Assembly (NCBI RefSeq): GCF_001854475.1
Contig: NZ_MNAN01000026.1
Location: forward strand, 1-64,000
Length of the DNA stretch: 64,000 nt
Direction: 5' to 3'
From: Pseudoalteromonas byunsanensis
GTDB taxonomy: Bacteria; Pseudomonadota; Gammaproteobacteria; Enterobacterales; Alteromonadaceae
Part shown: positions 47,901-57,800 of the stretch, piece after piece
Numbering within the stretch: the first letter of the stretch is position 1
Layout: each line of letters begins with the position of its first letter
Translations under genes and position numbers: made by a program
Notes under the pieces: generated by a model
The model's database searches: none
The model's input: only the letters and a program-made list of their open reading frames with translations
Told to the model about the DNA's origin: nothing

Positions 47901-48861
47901 GCAGATCCAAACCTTAGTAGCGCGAGCAGAGCATAGTGTGCCAATTGGACGTGCCATCGCAAATACCCAACTGGTGGTGTTGGATGCAAAACAAAGCCTT
48001 GTACCTCTAGGTGTTGTAGGAGAGTTGTACATCGCAGGTAAAAATCTTGCAAATGGATATTTAGGGCAGGCAGAACTTAGCGGGCAAAAGTTTGTTTCGT
48101 TATCCCTGTCAGCTAACAGTGAAGCGCAGCTTTATTATAAAACTGGCGACAAAGTACGCTGGCTTACGGATGACGCTGGCAAAGCCGACCAATTACAATT
48201 TTATGGCAGAACAGACCATCAAGTTAAGTTACGTGGCTATCGTATCGAATTGGGTGAGATCAATCATTTCCTAAACAAGCTTCCAAACATCAAAGAAGCC
48301 GCAGTAGCGCTTAATAGTGACTCATCAAACCTTGAGGCTTATATCGTGCTGACTTCAGACGCTGTGCACCTTTCAGATAAACGAACTTTTGTGTTGAGTG
48401 CATCCGAGAGCGAACCTTTGTTGACTCAGTTGGCCGAACATCTGCCTACCTACATGTTGCCACAAAAGTTTGTGGTGCTGGAGAAACTGCCGTTGACAAA
48501 CAATGGCAAAGTTGACCTAAAAGCACTACAAAAAATAGCGAACTCCACAGCCATCTGTACGGAGAATGTTGCACCGAGAAATGAGTTTGAACAAACGCTG
48601 CAGCGTATTTTCGCTGAATTATTAAACGTCGAAAATTTGGGAATAACCGATAACTTCTTCGCATTGGGCGGACATTCGTTGTTGGCAACCCAATGTGCGG
48701 CGTTGGTCAAAGAGCAACTTGAGATTGATATGCCTGTTCGGGTGTTGTTTGAACGGCCTACTATAGCGGCAATATCGCAATGGTACGCAATTTATCAAGC
48801 GGTGAGTAAAGCAACTCCAAGCGATAGCCAAAGTGATACTTCACAAGAGATGTTTTTGTAA
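38953..48861 (+). CDS. NRPS synthetase 2: three modules (Asp, Asn, Asn)
   Basis: The 3302-aa protein starts with a TubC-type docking domain (about 1-60) followed by three C-A-PCP modules. Condensation motifs are HHIVADG (near 194), HHIVSDG (1258) and HHIASDG (2345); PCP serines are 1066, 2154 and 3242. The specificity codes read by hand are DLTKVGHVGK (aspartate, one change from the known DLTKVGHIGK), then DATKVGEVGK twice (asparagine). The last two adenylation domains are close paralogues. There is no epimerization or release domain, so all three residues should be L and the chain passes to the next protein. The C-terminus ends QEMFL, matching the tail of synthetase 1. The stop overlaps the next start by 1 bp (TAATG). 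The A10 motif of module 2 reads NAKVD instead of NGKVD; the catalytic Lys is kept. Confidence 0.92.
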   Translation: MDNSVIQNLLAELDGLGIYVYLQDGKLKLRTKLASVPSEQLARIKAQKDQLIAYMQQHNKKQGRLSCAQQRIWFISQYEEQSNAYNMAGVVKLSEPVAVHQVQRAIDNLLKRHEVLRSNFMFDDQGAIQRVNELPVFTLQTQHIIKSETKPDIIKRLDKELKYCFDLEHDLLLRATLFVDESAQQGQWLYVAMHHIVADGWSVGLFIQALLNELKEQSEEINTNPLQYLDYVHWEQQYQASDEYQNQLNYWCEQLTDIDFFELPTSYPRTASKSYHGSTHHFNIDKQRLEAFNKQCNALEVTQFVGLLSVFYALLHRYSQKLDITLGVPVLNRSMAEFESMIGCFINTLPLRVKCDESATFLTLTNQVKETVKHGLANQNVAVEDIIRSLDLAKSSAHSALFQVLFNYNGVALDTLSCGDLSAQLFPVDNHSAKFDLTLNISQTESGLAANIDYCDSLFDAQLINDLSDDFVALVTAFHEQTDGQITQLQLPSLSRVTQLLDNHRQTGCYSALEAILAHAQSQPEKIALLEEGTTPQQLSFAELDRQSAQVAYSIGIQSQFAGNGPIALLVPRTINSVVAMLAVLRSGHAYLPIEHGTPVSRIIEMLQQAQCNNLIVIDGLSLCDADLAALNNAQINNHRFGQLCEGDIASSEVVHVDKSDCAYVMFTSGSTGTPKGVMISHHALNSYVAGVSEVLDLSSQTRSAVVTGLATDLCLTGLYPVLAHGGCVALIAPNSEYPEPKQIVSELCLSKANFIKITPSFANELLPQIAELEHKPTIEQWVLGGEALTDKLVTQIKSNFPKACIVNHYGPTETCVGVTCNKLMSSSTPNWGSFSIGKPLCHVEVKILNDRQQCVPVGMPGELYIGGQSVALGYINAPQLSEKSFITLENNKRFYRSGDRVRLNQMGEIEYLGRLDNQPKVRGYRVDLTDIEAKLNALPEVKAAAVVCQSNNDQTSLIAHVVAQHSVLSAKQQQHSIKSALKLYLPEPMIPNVIVVHEQLPMLANGKIDRNQLLQHKAPLVLEDSEANSFAKTPLQNELVSLFRQIVGNENIGIHDDFFAIGGHSLLAMRLLNQIRGKLGCILSLKEIFANPTVAELAHIIELQSHQNNFLPEALAQHSLFGEHPMSFSQQRLWFVAQMQGHSSQYNLQGVFKLTGQLDINALTQAFSHVVQQQSILRFNYRMGQQGQAVQYLNDEHEFNIIHHDLSIYDVNKQASEQEKAVLCDYQHSFDLESDLMLRVTLLKLSEQQHTLIVTMHHIVSDGWSIDLLCRYLSQAYQSIRSGEPISQAPQYSYIDYVYWQRDQQATSGAHRDLDYWRAQLSNAPKVHELPTDRDRSNKVIEGGALYCQRLPNALTQQLREFVKSSGHTLFVTLQTVFAMWLSRVSNQHIVVMGTPVSGRARTEFESIIGNFINTLVLNSEFDAHTTFEQALSRSKVTLNEALKHQQLPFDALVDALAGERNLAIHPLMQIVFRVNNQVNEALELDALQVNIYDTQVRSAKLDLEVSVIDDGNSMVMEWLYDTALWDNNSIVSFFEQYCHVLAQCIANQTCQIKQLELCSPANQQQLLAYAQTLEVDSQEQYWHQRFSAQAKVQPNAIAVREGELTLSYEQLDKLSNQLAQCLVEMAFEPQSRIGILLPSCAQMVVAVLAILKAQHIYVPLHKDIPAKGLAEIVDDADMVMILAFSEETEKLIDSGTDFLLLDDIFDDESNFSAYSEAALDTGLEALAVTAQQDTLCYIIYTSGSTGKPKGVAITHTNLNGYLQHACDHYLSATSLRGSVISTPLAFDATVTSLIPMLICGGGVELLKEGPEQLSLLVSSIFSSLENKLFKLTPAHLRIVLALSARLEPCDKEHTLVIGGEALSADLLLALRAKLPRCRWVNEYGPTETTVGSSVYIIDPDSNVEHLMKAQDVPIGLPIAQAGMLVVDQYDHIAPINVEGELLISGSVLSPGYINREQLNSEKFVVLTLPTSNGSVVKQRFYRTGDKVRWQADSGAAPSYLRYCGRQDNVVKLRGYRIDIGAICHHLLAIPEIIDCAVTLDDVQGQLCAHYVSASNCLDSEQRYKQHLAEFLPSYMVPSQFHRLDALPLTSNAKVDENALKESLKRASSQVSERIELTSLSPLQAYLLQLFREILKRDDVGLHDNFFELGGHSLLAIRLISHIRDEKQLDVTLEQLFKTPSISALAQALEHSAKIAPLDGIVQVGRTQRLPLSYAQQRLWLIEQVQQGSMQYHMPASFEFNGQLDVSAFEQALLAIIKRHEVLRSIILPGSSGEQPEQLVNDHFSVPLQIVDLSSLDKQGQEERWHELMTQATLKPFDLSSDLLIRVLLVRLGTQRHKVHFNMHHIASDGWSMAILLKEFIAFYRHFSKESGYQLAMRYLQSLPVQYADFAHWQRQDKHQQSIAQSLSYWQSHLQDYPPLHQLPLDYPRPALQQLSGDTFIQYLSIEQLEAIKHQCTRQGVTLFMWLHSVFSLTVMRFSQTSDVMTGSPVAGREHAELADLIGFFVNTLVIRARADEHMSFVEFLTQQKQVVLDAFKHQAVPFEQLVETLNPERDLGHQPLFQILFALQNNEVVDFSLPALDIEQLPDDGHTMKFDLEVNAMESAAGISLQWNFATSLFKKSSIKLMANAFNVMINALLENPERSLDAIPVMSAEQQTELLQVHTHQRAIKDNTTLLARFDDVATRSGHSTAVIAADNTQLSYSALQHQARQLAAYIKAQGVNKGDNIAICLPASSEMVVAMLAVWQLGCTYVPIDPKLPSQRIQFILQDCQARALIVDKTSIGLVTQTEHLLIVAVDDAKCWQETPTVDVKPNINPDAPAYVIYTSGTTGQPKGVAISHNNLALYLAHVQDNYLNEALAYSIVSTPLAFDATVTSIWGALLHGLSIKVVKDDDTLIETLSSELFSQPAKLFKLTPAHLQGILSICADKEALSEHTVVVGGEALATKMLEQLGRRLPNVLWVNEYGPTETTVGTCVYFARKEQIQTLVARAEHSVPIGRAIANTQLVVLDAKQSLVPLGVVGELYIAGKNLANGYLGQAELSGQKFVSLSLSANSEAQLYYKTGDKVRWLTDDAGKADQLQFYGRTDHQVKLRGYRIELGEINHFLNKLPNIKEAAVALNSDSSNLEAYIVLTSDAVHLSDKRTFVLSASESEPLLTQLAEHLPTYMLPQKFVVLEKLPLTNNGKVDLKALQKIANSTAICTENVAPRNEFEQTLQRIFAELLNVENLGITDNFFALGGHSLLATQCAALVKEQLEIDMPVRVLFERPTIAAISQWYAIYQAVSKATPSDSQSDTSQEMFL

Positions 48862-51800
48862 TGAATGAGCAAACCTTATTAATTGAAAACTTGATCGGCG
48901 AAGCACTGGCCGCAGGTATTACTTTATATGAAAAAAATGGTGGCTTGGCATTTAAGCAAAACGGTGATTTTCCGGATGATTTGAAGTCTCGTATTATTGC
49001 TAATAAAGCTCAGGTCATCGAGTATTTTGTACAACAAAAGTTTACCCAAGATGACAGTAAAACTAATAGCAAAGAGCTGTTGGCAGTATCTCACACTTCG
49101 CCAGTCCCTTTGAGCTTTGCTCAAGAGGGGCTTTGGTTTATAGAGCAATTACAAGGCTCAAAACAGTACTATATGCCGATACAGTTTAAGTTGTATGGCG
49201 ACATTGATGTTAGTATTTTCGAGCAAACCATCGCGGATATTATTTCACGTCACGAGCTACTACGTACCCAATTTATCGCAGATGAACAAGGCATCCCCAA
49301 GCAGCACATACAAGCGTCGATAAGTACGCCGTTTACATGGATAAATGCGAATGAATTCTCACCATCCATTCGAGCACAAGAAATTAAGCGCTCGTTGTTG
49401 CACCATCAAGAGCAAGCGTTTGATTTAAACCATGGTCCTTTACTACGGGTATTATTAGTGTCAGACGCGAATGAACATTGGCTGGCGTTTAATATGCATC
49501 ACATCATTTCTGATGGTGCTTCATTGGCTCGTTTGGTGATGGAAATAGAAACAATCTATAGCGCTCGGATTGCCGGTATCGAACCATCTTTGCCTGAGTT
49601 ATCGATTCAATATGCGGATTATGCGCTTTGGCAAAGGGACACACTTAATAGTGAATATCTCGCGGATGCCACCAATTATTGGCAAAACCAGTTAGCCGAT
49701 TTAGAGCCCATTCAATCATTGCCTACGGACAGACCAAGGCCCGCAGTGCAAGCCTTAGCTGGGCAAGTGTTCCGTCAACAGCTGAGTCTAGCATCAAAGC
49801 ACCGCTTACTCGAACAAAGCGCAAAGCAAAATGTTACGCCATTTATGTGGGTACTAAGTTGCTTTATGTTATTTATTGGCCGACTCAACCAAACTGACAA
49901 GGTGTTGGTAGGAACGCCGGTATTGGGGCGTATTCATCCAAAGCTAGAGCCACTGATAGGCTTGTTTGTCAACACCATAGTTATTCCCGCACAGCTAGAG
50001 GATGACAGTAAGTTCGATGATTGGTTACAAAAGCAAAAAGAACAAATCTTACAGGCTTTTGAATATCAAAACATGCCGTTTGATAAACTGGTTGATGCGT
50101 TGAACTGTAAACGAGACTTAAGCCATCATCCCTTAGTTCAGATCCTGTTTACGCTTGAACACGCAGAGCAGGGCGCGTTTAACTTGCCGGGGTTGAGTAT
50201 TGAAGAGGCAGGAGCACAAAAAGTCGAATGTGCCATTAAGTGCGACCTAGAATTAAATGTGCAATTAAACGCGCAAGGTGTGTTGCTCAACTGGAAGTTT
50301 GACAGTGCGTTGTATGACTTAGCGACCATTCAAAATTGGGCAGATAGCTTTGCATTGTTGTTGGAGCATGTTAGTGAATATGCAAACACCATGTGTGCTC
50401 GTATTCCTATGGTGACAGTGCAGCAGCAACGGGCACTACTGGCACAGCCGCAGTGCAGTAATGTGATTTGGCCACAAGATGCAAATTTAGTAACTGTGTT
50501 TGAACACCAGGTCGAGAGCTTTGCTCAGCGTATCGCTCTTACGGACGAAAATAGCATATTAAGCTACAAAGCACTCAATCTGCGTGCCAACCAATTAGCT
50601 CATATTCTTTTGGCACAAGGGGTAAGTAAAGAGCAGTTGATCCCCGTAAGTGTTGGTCGCAGTGTAGATCTCGTTGTTACGCTATTGGCAATTTTAAAAG
50701 CGGGATGTGCCTATGTACCTATTGATCCTGATTACCCGCAAGACAGGATTGATTACATCATTAATGATGTGAACAGCACAAACCAGAGCGGTAGTTTATT
50801 TGTCTGCGATGGACAAAACTATCAGCGCTTCGAGAGTTTGGCTGACAACGTTATAAACATCAACGACTCTGAAATTTATAGTGCTTGTGAAGATACATCT
50901 AATCCAAATCTTGATATTCGACCAGAGCATTTGGCATACATGATATACACCTCGGGGACAACTGGGCGGCCAAAGGGCGTGCAAATAGAGCACCGCCAAG
51001 TGGTGAGATTGTTGTTTACTGAGCCGCGATTATTTGATTTTAATGAACACGATGTTTGGACTTTATTTCATTCTTTTTGCTTTGATTTCTCGGTGTGGGA
51101 GATGTATGGCGCTTTGTTATTCGGGGGCCGCTTAGTGGTGCTCAGTTCTGCGCAAAGCAAAGACAGTGACGAGTTTGCCAAGCTAATAATTGAACAGCAG
51201 GTAAGTGTACTAAATCAAACTCCTAGCGCGTTTTATGTGCTTCAAAACAGTATGCTAGCACTGGATGAGAGTCAGCTTGCCCAAAATTGTATTCGTTATG
51301 TCATTTTTGGCGGTGAAGCTCTTGCACCTGCAAAACTTGCACCATGGGCTAAACGTTTTACCGATTGCGCGTTGATTAATATGTATGGCATTACTGAAAC
51401 CACGGTACATGTTACTTATAAACGTATTACCGACCATGAAATATCACAAGGTGCTAGCAACATCGGTCACCCGATCCCTACAACATCTTGTTATGTACTT
51501 GATAAGCAGCAACAGTTATTGCCACCCGGCGCTGTGGGTGAGTTGTATGTAGGAGGAGATGGGGTTTGCCGTGGTTACTGGCAAAGAGATGACTTAAATA
51601 CTGAGCGCTTTATTGCCGACCCCTTTGCAACAACGGGTAAACTCTATAAAACAGGTGATTTGGTGCGCTATTTGTCCAGTGGTGAACTGCTGTATATCAG
51701 TCGTATTGACGATCAGGTTAAAGTAAGAGGTTACCGTATAGAGCTGGGTGAGATTGAGAATCAACTACGTGCGCACCCTTGGCTTGATGAAGTGGTGGTG

Positions 51801-54800
51801 CTACTCAATCGTGATGAAACGTTAGGAGCAAGGATCTGCGCCTTTGTGGTGGTTTGTGATCAGGCACAATTTGATGATTTAACATCTCAGGCGCAGCAAT
51901 ATTTACGCCAGACGTTGCCTGAGTTTATGCTGCCTAGCTGCGTTATTGCGGTTTCACAGATGCCGTTGACGGTTAATGGAAAGGTAGATAAAAAAGCATT
52001 GTTGGCACTGGATGAAACGGGCTCTCTAAGTGATGAATTTACTGAACCCACTACACCAATTGAAAAACTTATCGCGGATTGTTTTTCAGAGGTTCTACAA
52101 GTGCCTAAGGTCGGACGTGATTGCCATTTCTTTAGGCTGGGTGGGCACTCATTGCTGGCTACGCAGGTTGTTACAAAGCTGCGAGAGCACGCTAAGCTCA
52201 ATATCACCTTAAAAGATTTATTTCAGCAACCTAAAGTTAAATCACTCGCCGTACTTGCCCAGAATAACCAGGCTCAACGCCATCATAGCCAAGACATTTT
52301 GCCAGTTCCTCGTACTGATCAGACTGTTTTGCCGCTATCATTTGCACAGCAACGCTTATGGAGTATCGATCAAATCCAACAAGGTAGTCTTGAGTACCAT
52401 ATGAGCGCTGCATTTGCACTTAAAGGCATGCTTAACATTGATGCATTTACCCAAGCTTGGCAGGCAATAGTCGCGCGCCATGAGGTACTGCGAACCTGCA
52501 TTGTGAAGAATCATGATGCAAAGCCCGTGCAAAAAATCAATGAAGTCCGTTGTGACATAGTTAACTATGTTGATGGTAGCGCACTTAGTGAAGAACAAAA
52601 AAGTAGATTGTGGCTTAAAGTTCTGCGTGATGACAGACAAACGCCGTTTAAACTAGACAGTGATTTAATGATACGCGTAGTACTGGTGAAGTGGCATTGT
52701 GATGACCATAGGTTGCTAGTCAATATGCACCACATTGCATCCGATGCTAAATCATTAGATATTCTGGTTACTGAGTTTACCCAATTTTATCATCACTATG
52801 CCCACACTCAGGCATTACCAGAGAGTCTCAGAAACCCGCTGCCTATTCAATACGCCGATTATACGCTTTGGCAAAGAAAGACTTTAAACGGTGAGTCGCT
52901 CGAACAACATAAAGCATTTTGGCTAGAACACTTGTCTGGCGCACCACCTTTGCATCAGTTATCACTGGATAAACCCAGAACTAAGCAGCTCTCTTTACAA
53001 GGAGCCCATGTGACGCAAAGATTTAGCAAAGCCACCAGTGAGGCTATTCGCGCGCATTGTCAGCGTCTGGATATTACTACGTTTACTTGGTTACACAGCG
53101 CCTATTCATTGTTGATTGCACGCTTTAGTAACAGCCTTGATGTCGTAATAGGCTCTCCTTTTTCGGGGCGAAGTCACTCTGTGCTTGAGTCATTGATAGG
53201 CTTTTTTGTAAACACCTTGCCGATCCGTGCCGTTCTGACGGAACAAATGAGCTTTGAAGGGTTATTACTTCAACAAAAGAAAGTACTGCAAGAGATACAT
53301 CAACACCAACATATGCCCTTTGAGCAAATTGTTGAACAGTTAAAGCTTAGTAGAGACTTAAGTCATCAAAGTGTTTTTCAACTGACATTTTCGTTGAATC
53401 CACAAATTGATACCAGGTTAAAGTTGGCAGGTCTTGATACCTGCGCTATTGAAACCTTATCGCAGCAGGTCAAGTTTGACATAGAGCTCAGTTGTACTGA
53501 GGAACTAAATGCTCAAGGGCAACCACATATGCGTTTTACTTGGGCATATAACAGCCAATTGTTTAATGAGCAAACTATTTCGGCTATGGCAAACGCGTTT
53601 GCGGTGCTTGTAGAGCATATTGTTCAGGCACCCAATCGTAACGTGCTTGAGTTACCGTTGCTGACAAAAGAGCAGATCCCAAGTCATATACTGCATGGCA
53701 AATATACTGAAGGAGCGCATGCGCAAACGGTTATTGACCAGATAGCAAGTATTGCTTGTAGTGACGAGTCAAAAGATAGTACCGCACTTGTAGAGCCCAA
53801 TAATACTCAAACAGCTACTTATCAGTGGCTGGAACAGCACAGTACAGAGTTGGCTAAATATCTTCTGGCAAAAGGGCTATTAGCTGAACAGTGTGTGATG
53901 GTTAGCATGGCCTCGGGTATTGATTTAGTGGTGAGTATGCTGGCGGTCTTGAAAGCGGGTGGTTGCTACGTACCCGTTGACCCAGATTACCCTCAAGCTC
54001 GAATTGATTTTATCGCCTCTGATTGTAAGGCAAAATGGTTAATCACCCGCAGTGATAGCCTCGATAAATTATCTTCACTTGCGCAAGCTGGCTGCCAAGT
54101 GTTGTGTATTGATGATTATCATTTAGAACACGATATTATTATTGCCTCTAAAGAGGTGAAGAGCTTGCCTGTAGTGACGTCTGAGCAACTCGCTTATGTG
54201 ATTTATACCTCTGGCACAACGGGTAATCCTAAAGGTGTCATGATCCCACATCACGGCTTGATGAACCTATGTCTTTGGCATCGTCGCGCGTTCAACGTAT
54301 CTGAGCAATGTGTTGCGAGTCAAACAGCAAATATTGCATTTGACGCCGCTGCTTGGGAAATATGGCCATACCTAAGTAGTGGTGCAGCCATAATTACTAT
54401 CGCCAGAGATACTTTGAACTCACCATCGGCACTATCGCGTGTATTAACAGGCCACAAGGTGACGCATTGCTTTTTAGCAACACCTATCGCTGAAATCATG
54501 TTGGCTGATAAACAGTTCGACCCTCAACATTTACACTATTTGTTAGTAGGCGGGGATAAGCTCAGTCAAGTGGATGTGTCAAACCACCCATTTGTCATTG
54601 TGAACAACTATGGGCCGACAGAATCGTCCGTTGTCGCAACCTCTGGGGTGGTGACAAACAAAGAACAAACCCCAGATATTGGTTCACCTATAGACAATAC
54701 CAGTTTGTATATTCTAGATAGCTTGCAACAACCGGTGCCAAAGGGAATGGTGGGTGAGTTGTATGTAGCTGGTGAAGGGCTGGCCAGAGGTTACTTATAC

Positions 54801-57800
54801 CAAGAGCAGTTGACTCAACAACGCTTTGTTACTCTAAAGTGTCAACAAGGGAAGGCTGTTAGAGCATACCAAACTGGCGATCTCGTGCGTTGTATAAACA
54901 ATGACACAATTGCGTACATTGGCCGTAACGATGAGCAGGTAAAGCTGCGAGGCTACCGAATTGAATTGGCAGAGATTGAACAGGTTCTGTTAAGTCATAG
55001 CTCGGTTGACGAGTGCGTTGTACAGGTAAACTCATCGGCTAAAAATGTTAAACAATTGATTGCATTTATTGTAGCTGATAGCAGTACGAAACAGTCAGTG
55101 CAAGAGGCGGTCATACAATTGATAGCACATAAATTGCCCGTATATATGCATCCAAATCGTTATGTCTTTTTAGAGCAATTACCGTTAACAGTTCATGGCA
55201 AAATAGATCACAGAGCCCTAAATGAACTCGCCCTAGAGGGAGAATCGAATAGCCAAATCCGTAGAGGTGATGACATTGAGGTGCAGGGTACAACACAGGC
55301 ATTGTTGTTGAGGATCTACCGTGAGGTGCTCAATAACGACGCATTCTTAGCATCGGATGATTTTTTTGCTCATGGTGGCGATTCAATATTGAGCATTCAA
55401 ATTGCTAGTCGTGCAAGAGCCATTGGTTTTTCAATTTCGGTTGCTGATGTATTTAACTATAGTAGTGTTGAGGTACTAGCCAAACAGGTGCAAGACCTAG
55501 GTTCGTATCAAAGTTTATTCATGCCAACGCCACCACACGTTGGTCAGTTTAAGGCGCTACCTATTCAACAGTGGTTCTTTGAGCAGCAGTTCGCTCAACC
55601 AACACACTGGAATCAAGCGTTAATGTTATCTCTGAACAAGTCGCTGTCTTTGCATCACATGGCGGAGGCAATACTAAGCATTATTGCACAGCATGAAGGG
55701 CTGCGCATCGTGACTAATGGCTCACAGCTTGAAGTGGTTGATAAGCTAGCTATTGACGATGTACTTGAACATATTGATCTCAGTGATGATGCTGATTGGC
55801 GAACAGAGCTTACAAAAAAAGCACAACAAATACAGTCGAGCTTTGCATTCTCGCGTACTAGTTTGTTTCGTGTTTGCTATATAAAAACACCAATTGCTGA
55901 AAGTACAAACCGACTGTTATTGGTAGCCCACCATCTGTTAATTGATGGCGTATCATGGCGTATCGTTCTTGAAGACATGCAACATGCCTGTGGCAATGTG
56001 GTGAGAGGGAAAGCCCCAGAGTTTCCAGAGCACAGCACGAATTTAAACCTTATCAGTGATTTTTTTGTGGCACAGGGCCAAGCAAAAATACACCTAGATA
56101 AATGGCAAAAGCTCGCTCAGCGCGCTAAATCGACTAGCGTGTTACCGTTGCAAGCAACTAGAAAAACACTCAATCCAGATCCTGTAAACCACAAAATCAC
56201 GTGCGCTGCTACTTTAACCAAAGCGCTGCTCAAGGATGCCAATCACGCTTATGGCACTGGCGTTCAAGCATTGCTGCTTAGTGCATTACAGTGGACGATG
56301 ATGCACCTCTATCAAACCAAATCGCAAGTCATCATGCTTGAAGGACATGGTCGTGAGTTACTACAACAGCAGTTTGCAAATGATCGCAGTGTGGGCTGGT
56401 TAACATCGCTGTTTCCATTGCATTTATTCAGCAATGTAGCCAATTTAACTGAGGTTATCAGTAATGTTAAAGAGCAGCTCGCCAGTACCACAAATATTGC
56501 CAGTAGTTATGGAGCGTTACGGTATAACCATCCGTCAAAAGCTGTGCGTGATTCATTGCATATCGACACTCAAGATAAGCTGTTTTTTAACTATCTTGGA
56601 CAGTTAGATGGAGCACTTAATAACGCTGGACTGATAGCTGATGCAACAGAGTCGGTTGGTCAATTACACAGTAAGTACAATCAGCTATATTATGGCCTGC
56701 AAATCACAGCGTCTGTGAGTGATGCACAACTCACTTTATTGTTTGATTTTGATAGACACCGTCTTAGTGAAAATCACGTAGTGGCATTCGCACAGTATTT
56801 TGCTCAAAGTTTACAGGACGTGGTCAGTCATTGTATGGAGCAAACCCAAAGACACTATATACCTAGCGATTTTAGCTTATTAAAGGGAGTATCACGTTTA
56901 CAGTTGCAAAACGTAGTTGCGCCATTTGCTAAGCAAAACATCGAAGACATCTACCCATTAAGTATGTTGCAACAAGGCATGTGGCTGCATAGTCAGCGAC
57001 ATAGTCAAAACTCATCGCCATACTTAGAGCAAGCTGTGATGAAATTTGAAGGTGAACTTGATATAGAAGCATTTGCCTATGCATGGCAACAAGTGATAGC
57101 GACGCACAGCATACTTAGAAGCGCCTTTGTTAACGGTATTGAGGAGCCACTACAGGTGGTTATAGAGAAGTGTGAATTACCGTTTCAAGTTGATGAACTT
57201 CTATTAAAGAAACTAAGTCATGAGCAAATTACAGCTTATATTGACAGTTTAGCTAGCCAGGAGATTGACGCAGGCATTGATTTGACGTGTGCGCCGTGCA
57301 TGCGCTTGCGTTTAGTGCCACTGACAGAAAATCAATACGGTTTTATCTGGACGTACCATCATTTGATTATGGATGGCTGGTCATTACCTATATTGTTTGC
57401 CAATTTAATGTCTCTATACAATGCCCGTATAAGTGGTAAGGCGCTGCAAATATCACCAGATAATTACCGAGATTATATCGCTTATCTTTTGAATACAGGG
57501 GATGGCGGTGAGCAAGCGTTCTGGCGTAAGTACCTATGGGATGCGAAAGAGCCAACGCTATTAAGTGCACATATAGCAACACCAGCAAATTCTTCGCAGC
57601 AGCATATTAAAGAACTTGAGATAGAACTTGACCCGCGCCAATGTGAGCAGCTAAGAGAATTTGCACAGACTCATGGTTTTACACTTAATCATGTATTGCA
57701 GGCTGTCTGGGGATACTGGCTCAGCGTATGTTGTGACAAAGACTACGCATTGTTTGGACAAACTATTTCGGGTAGACCCAGCGACCTTACTAATGTCGAA

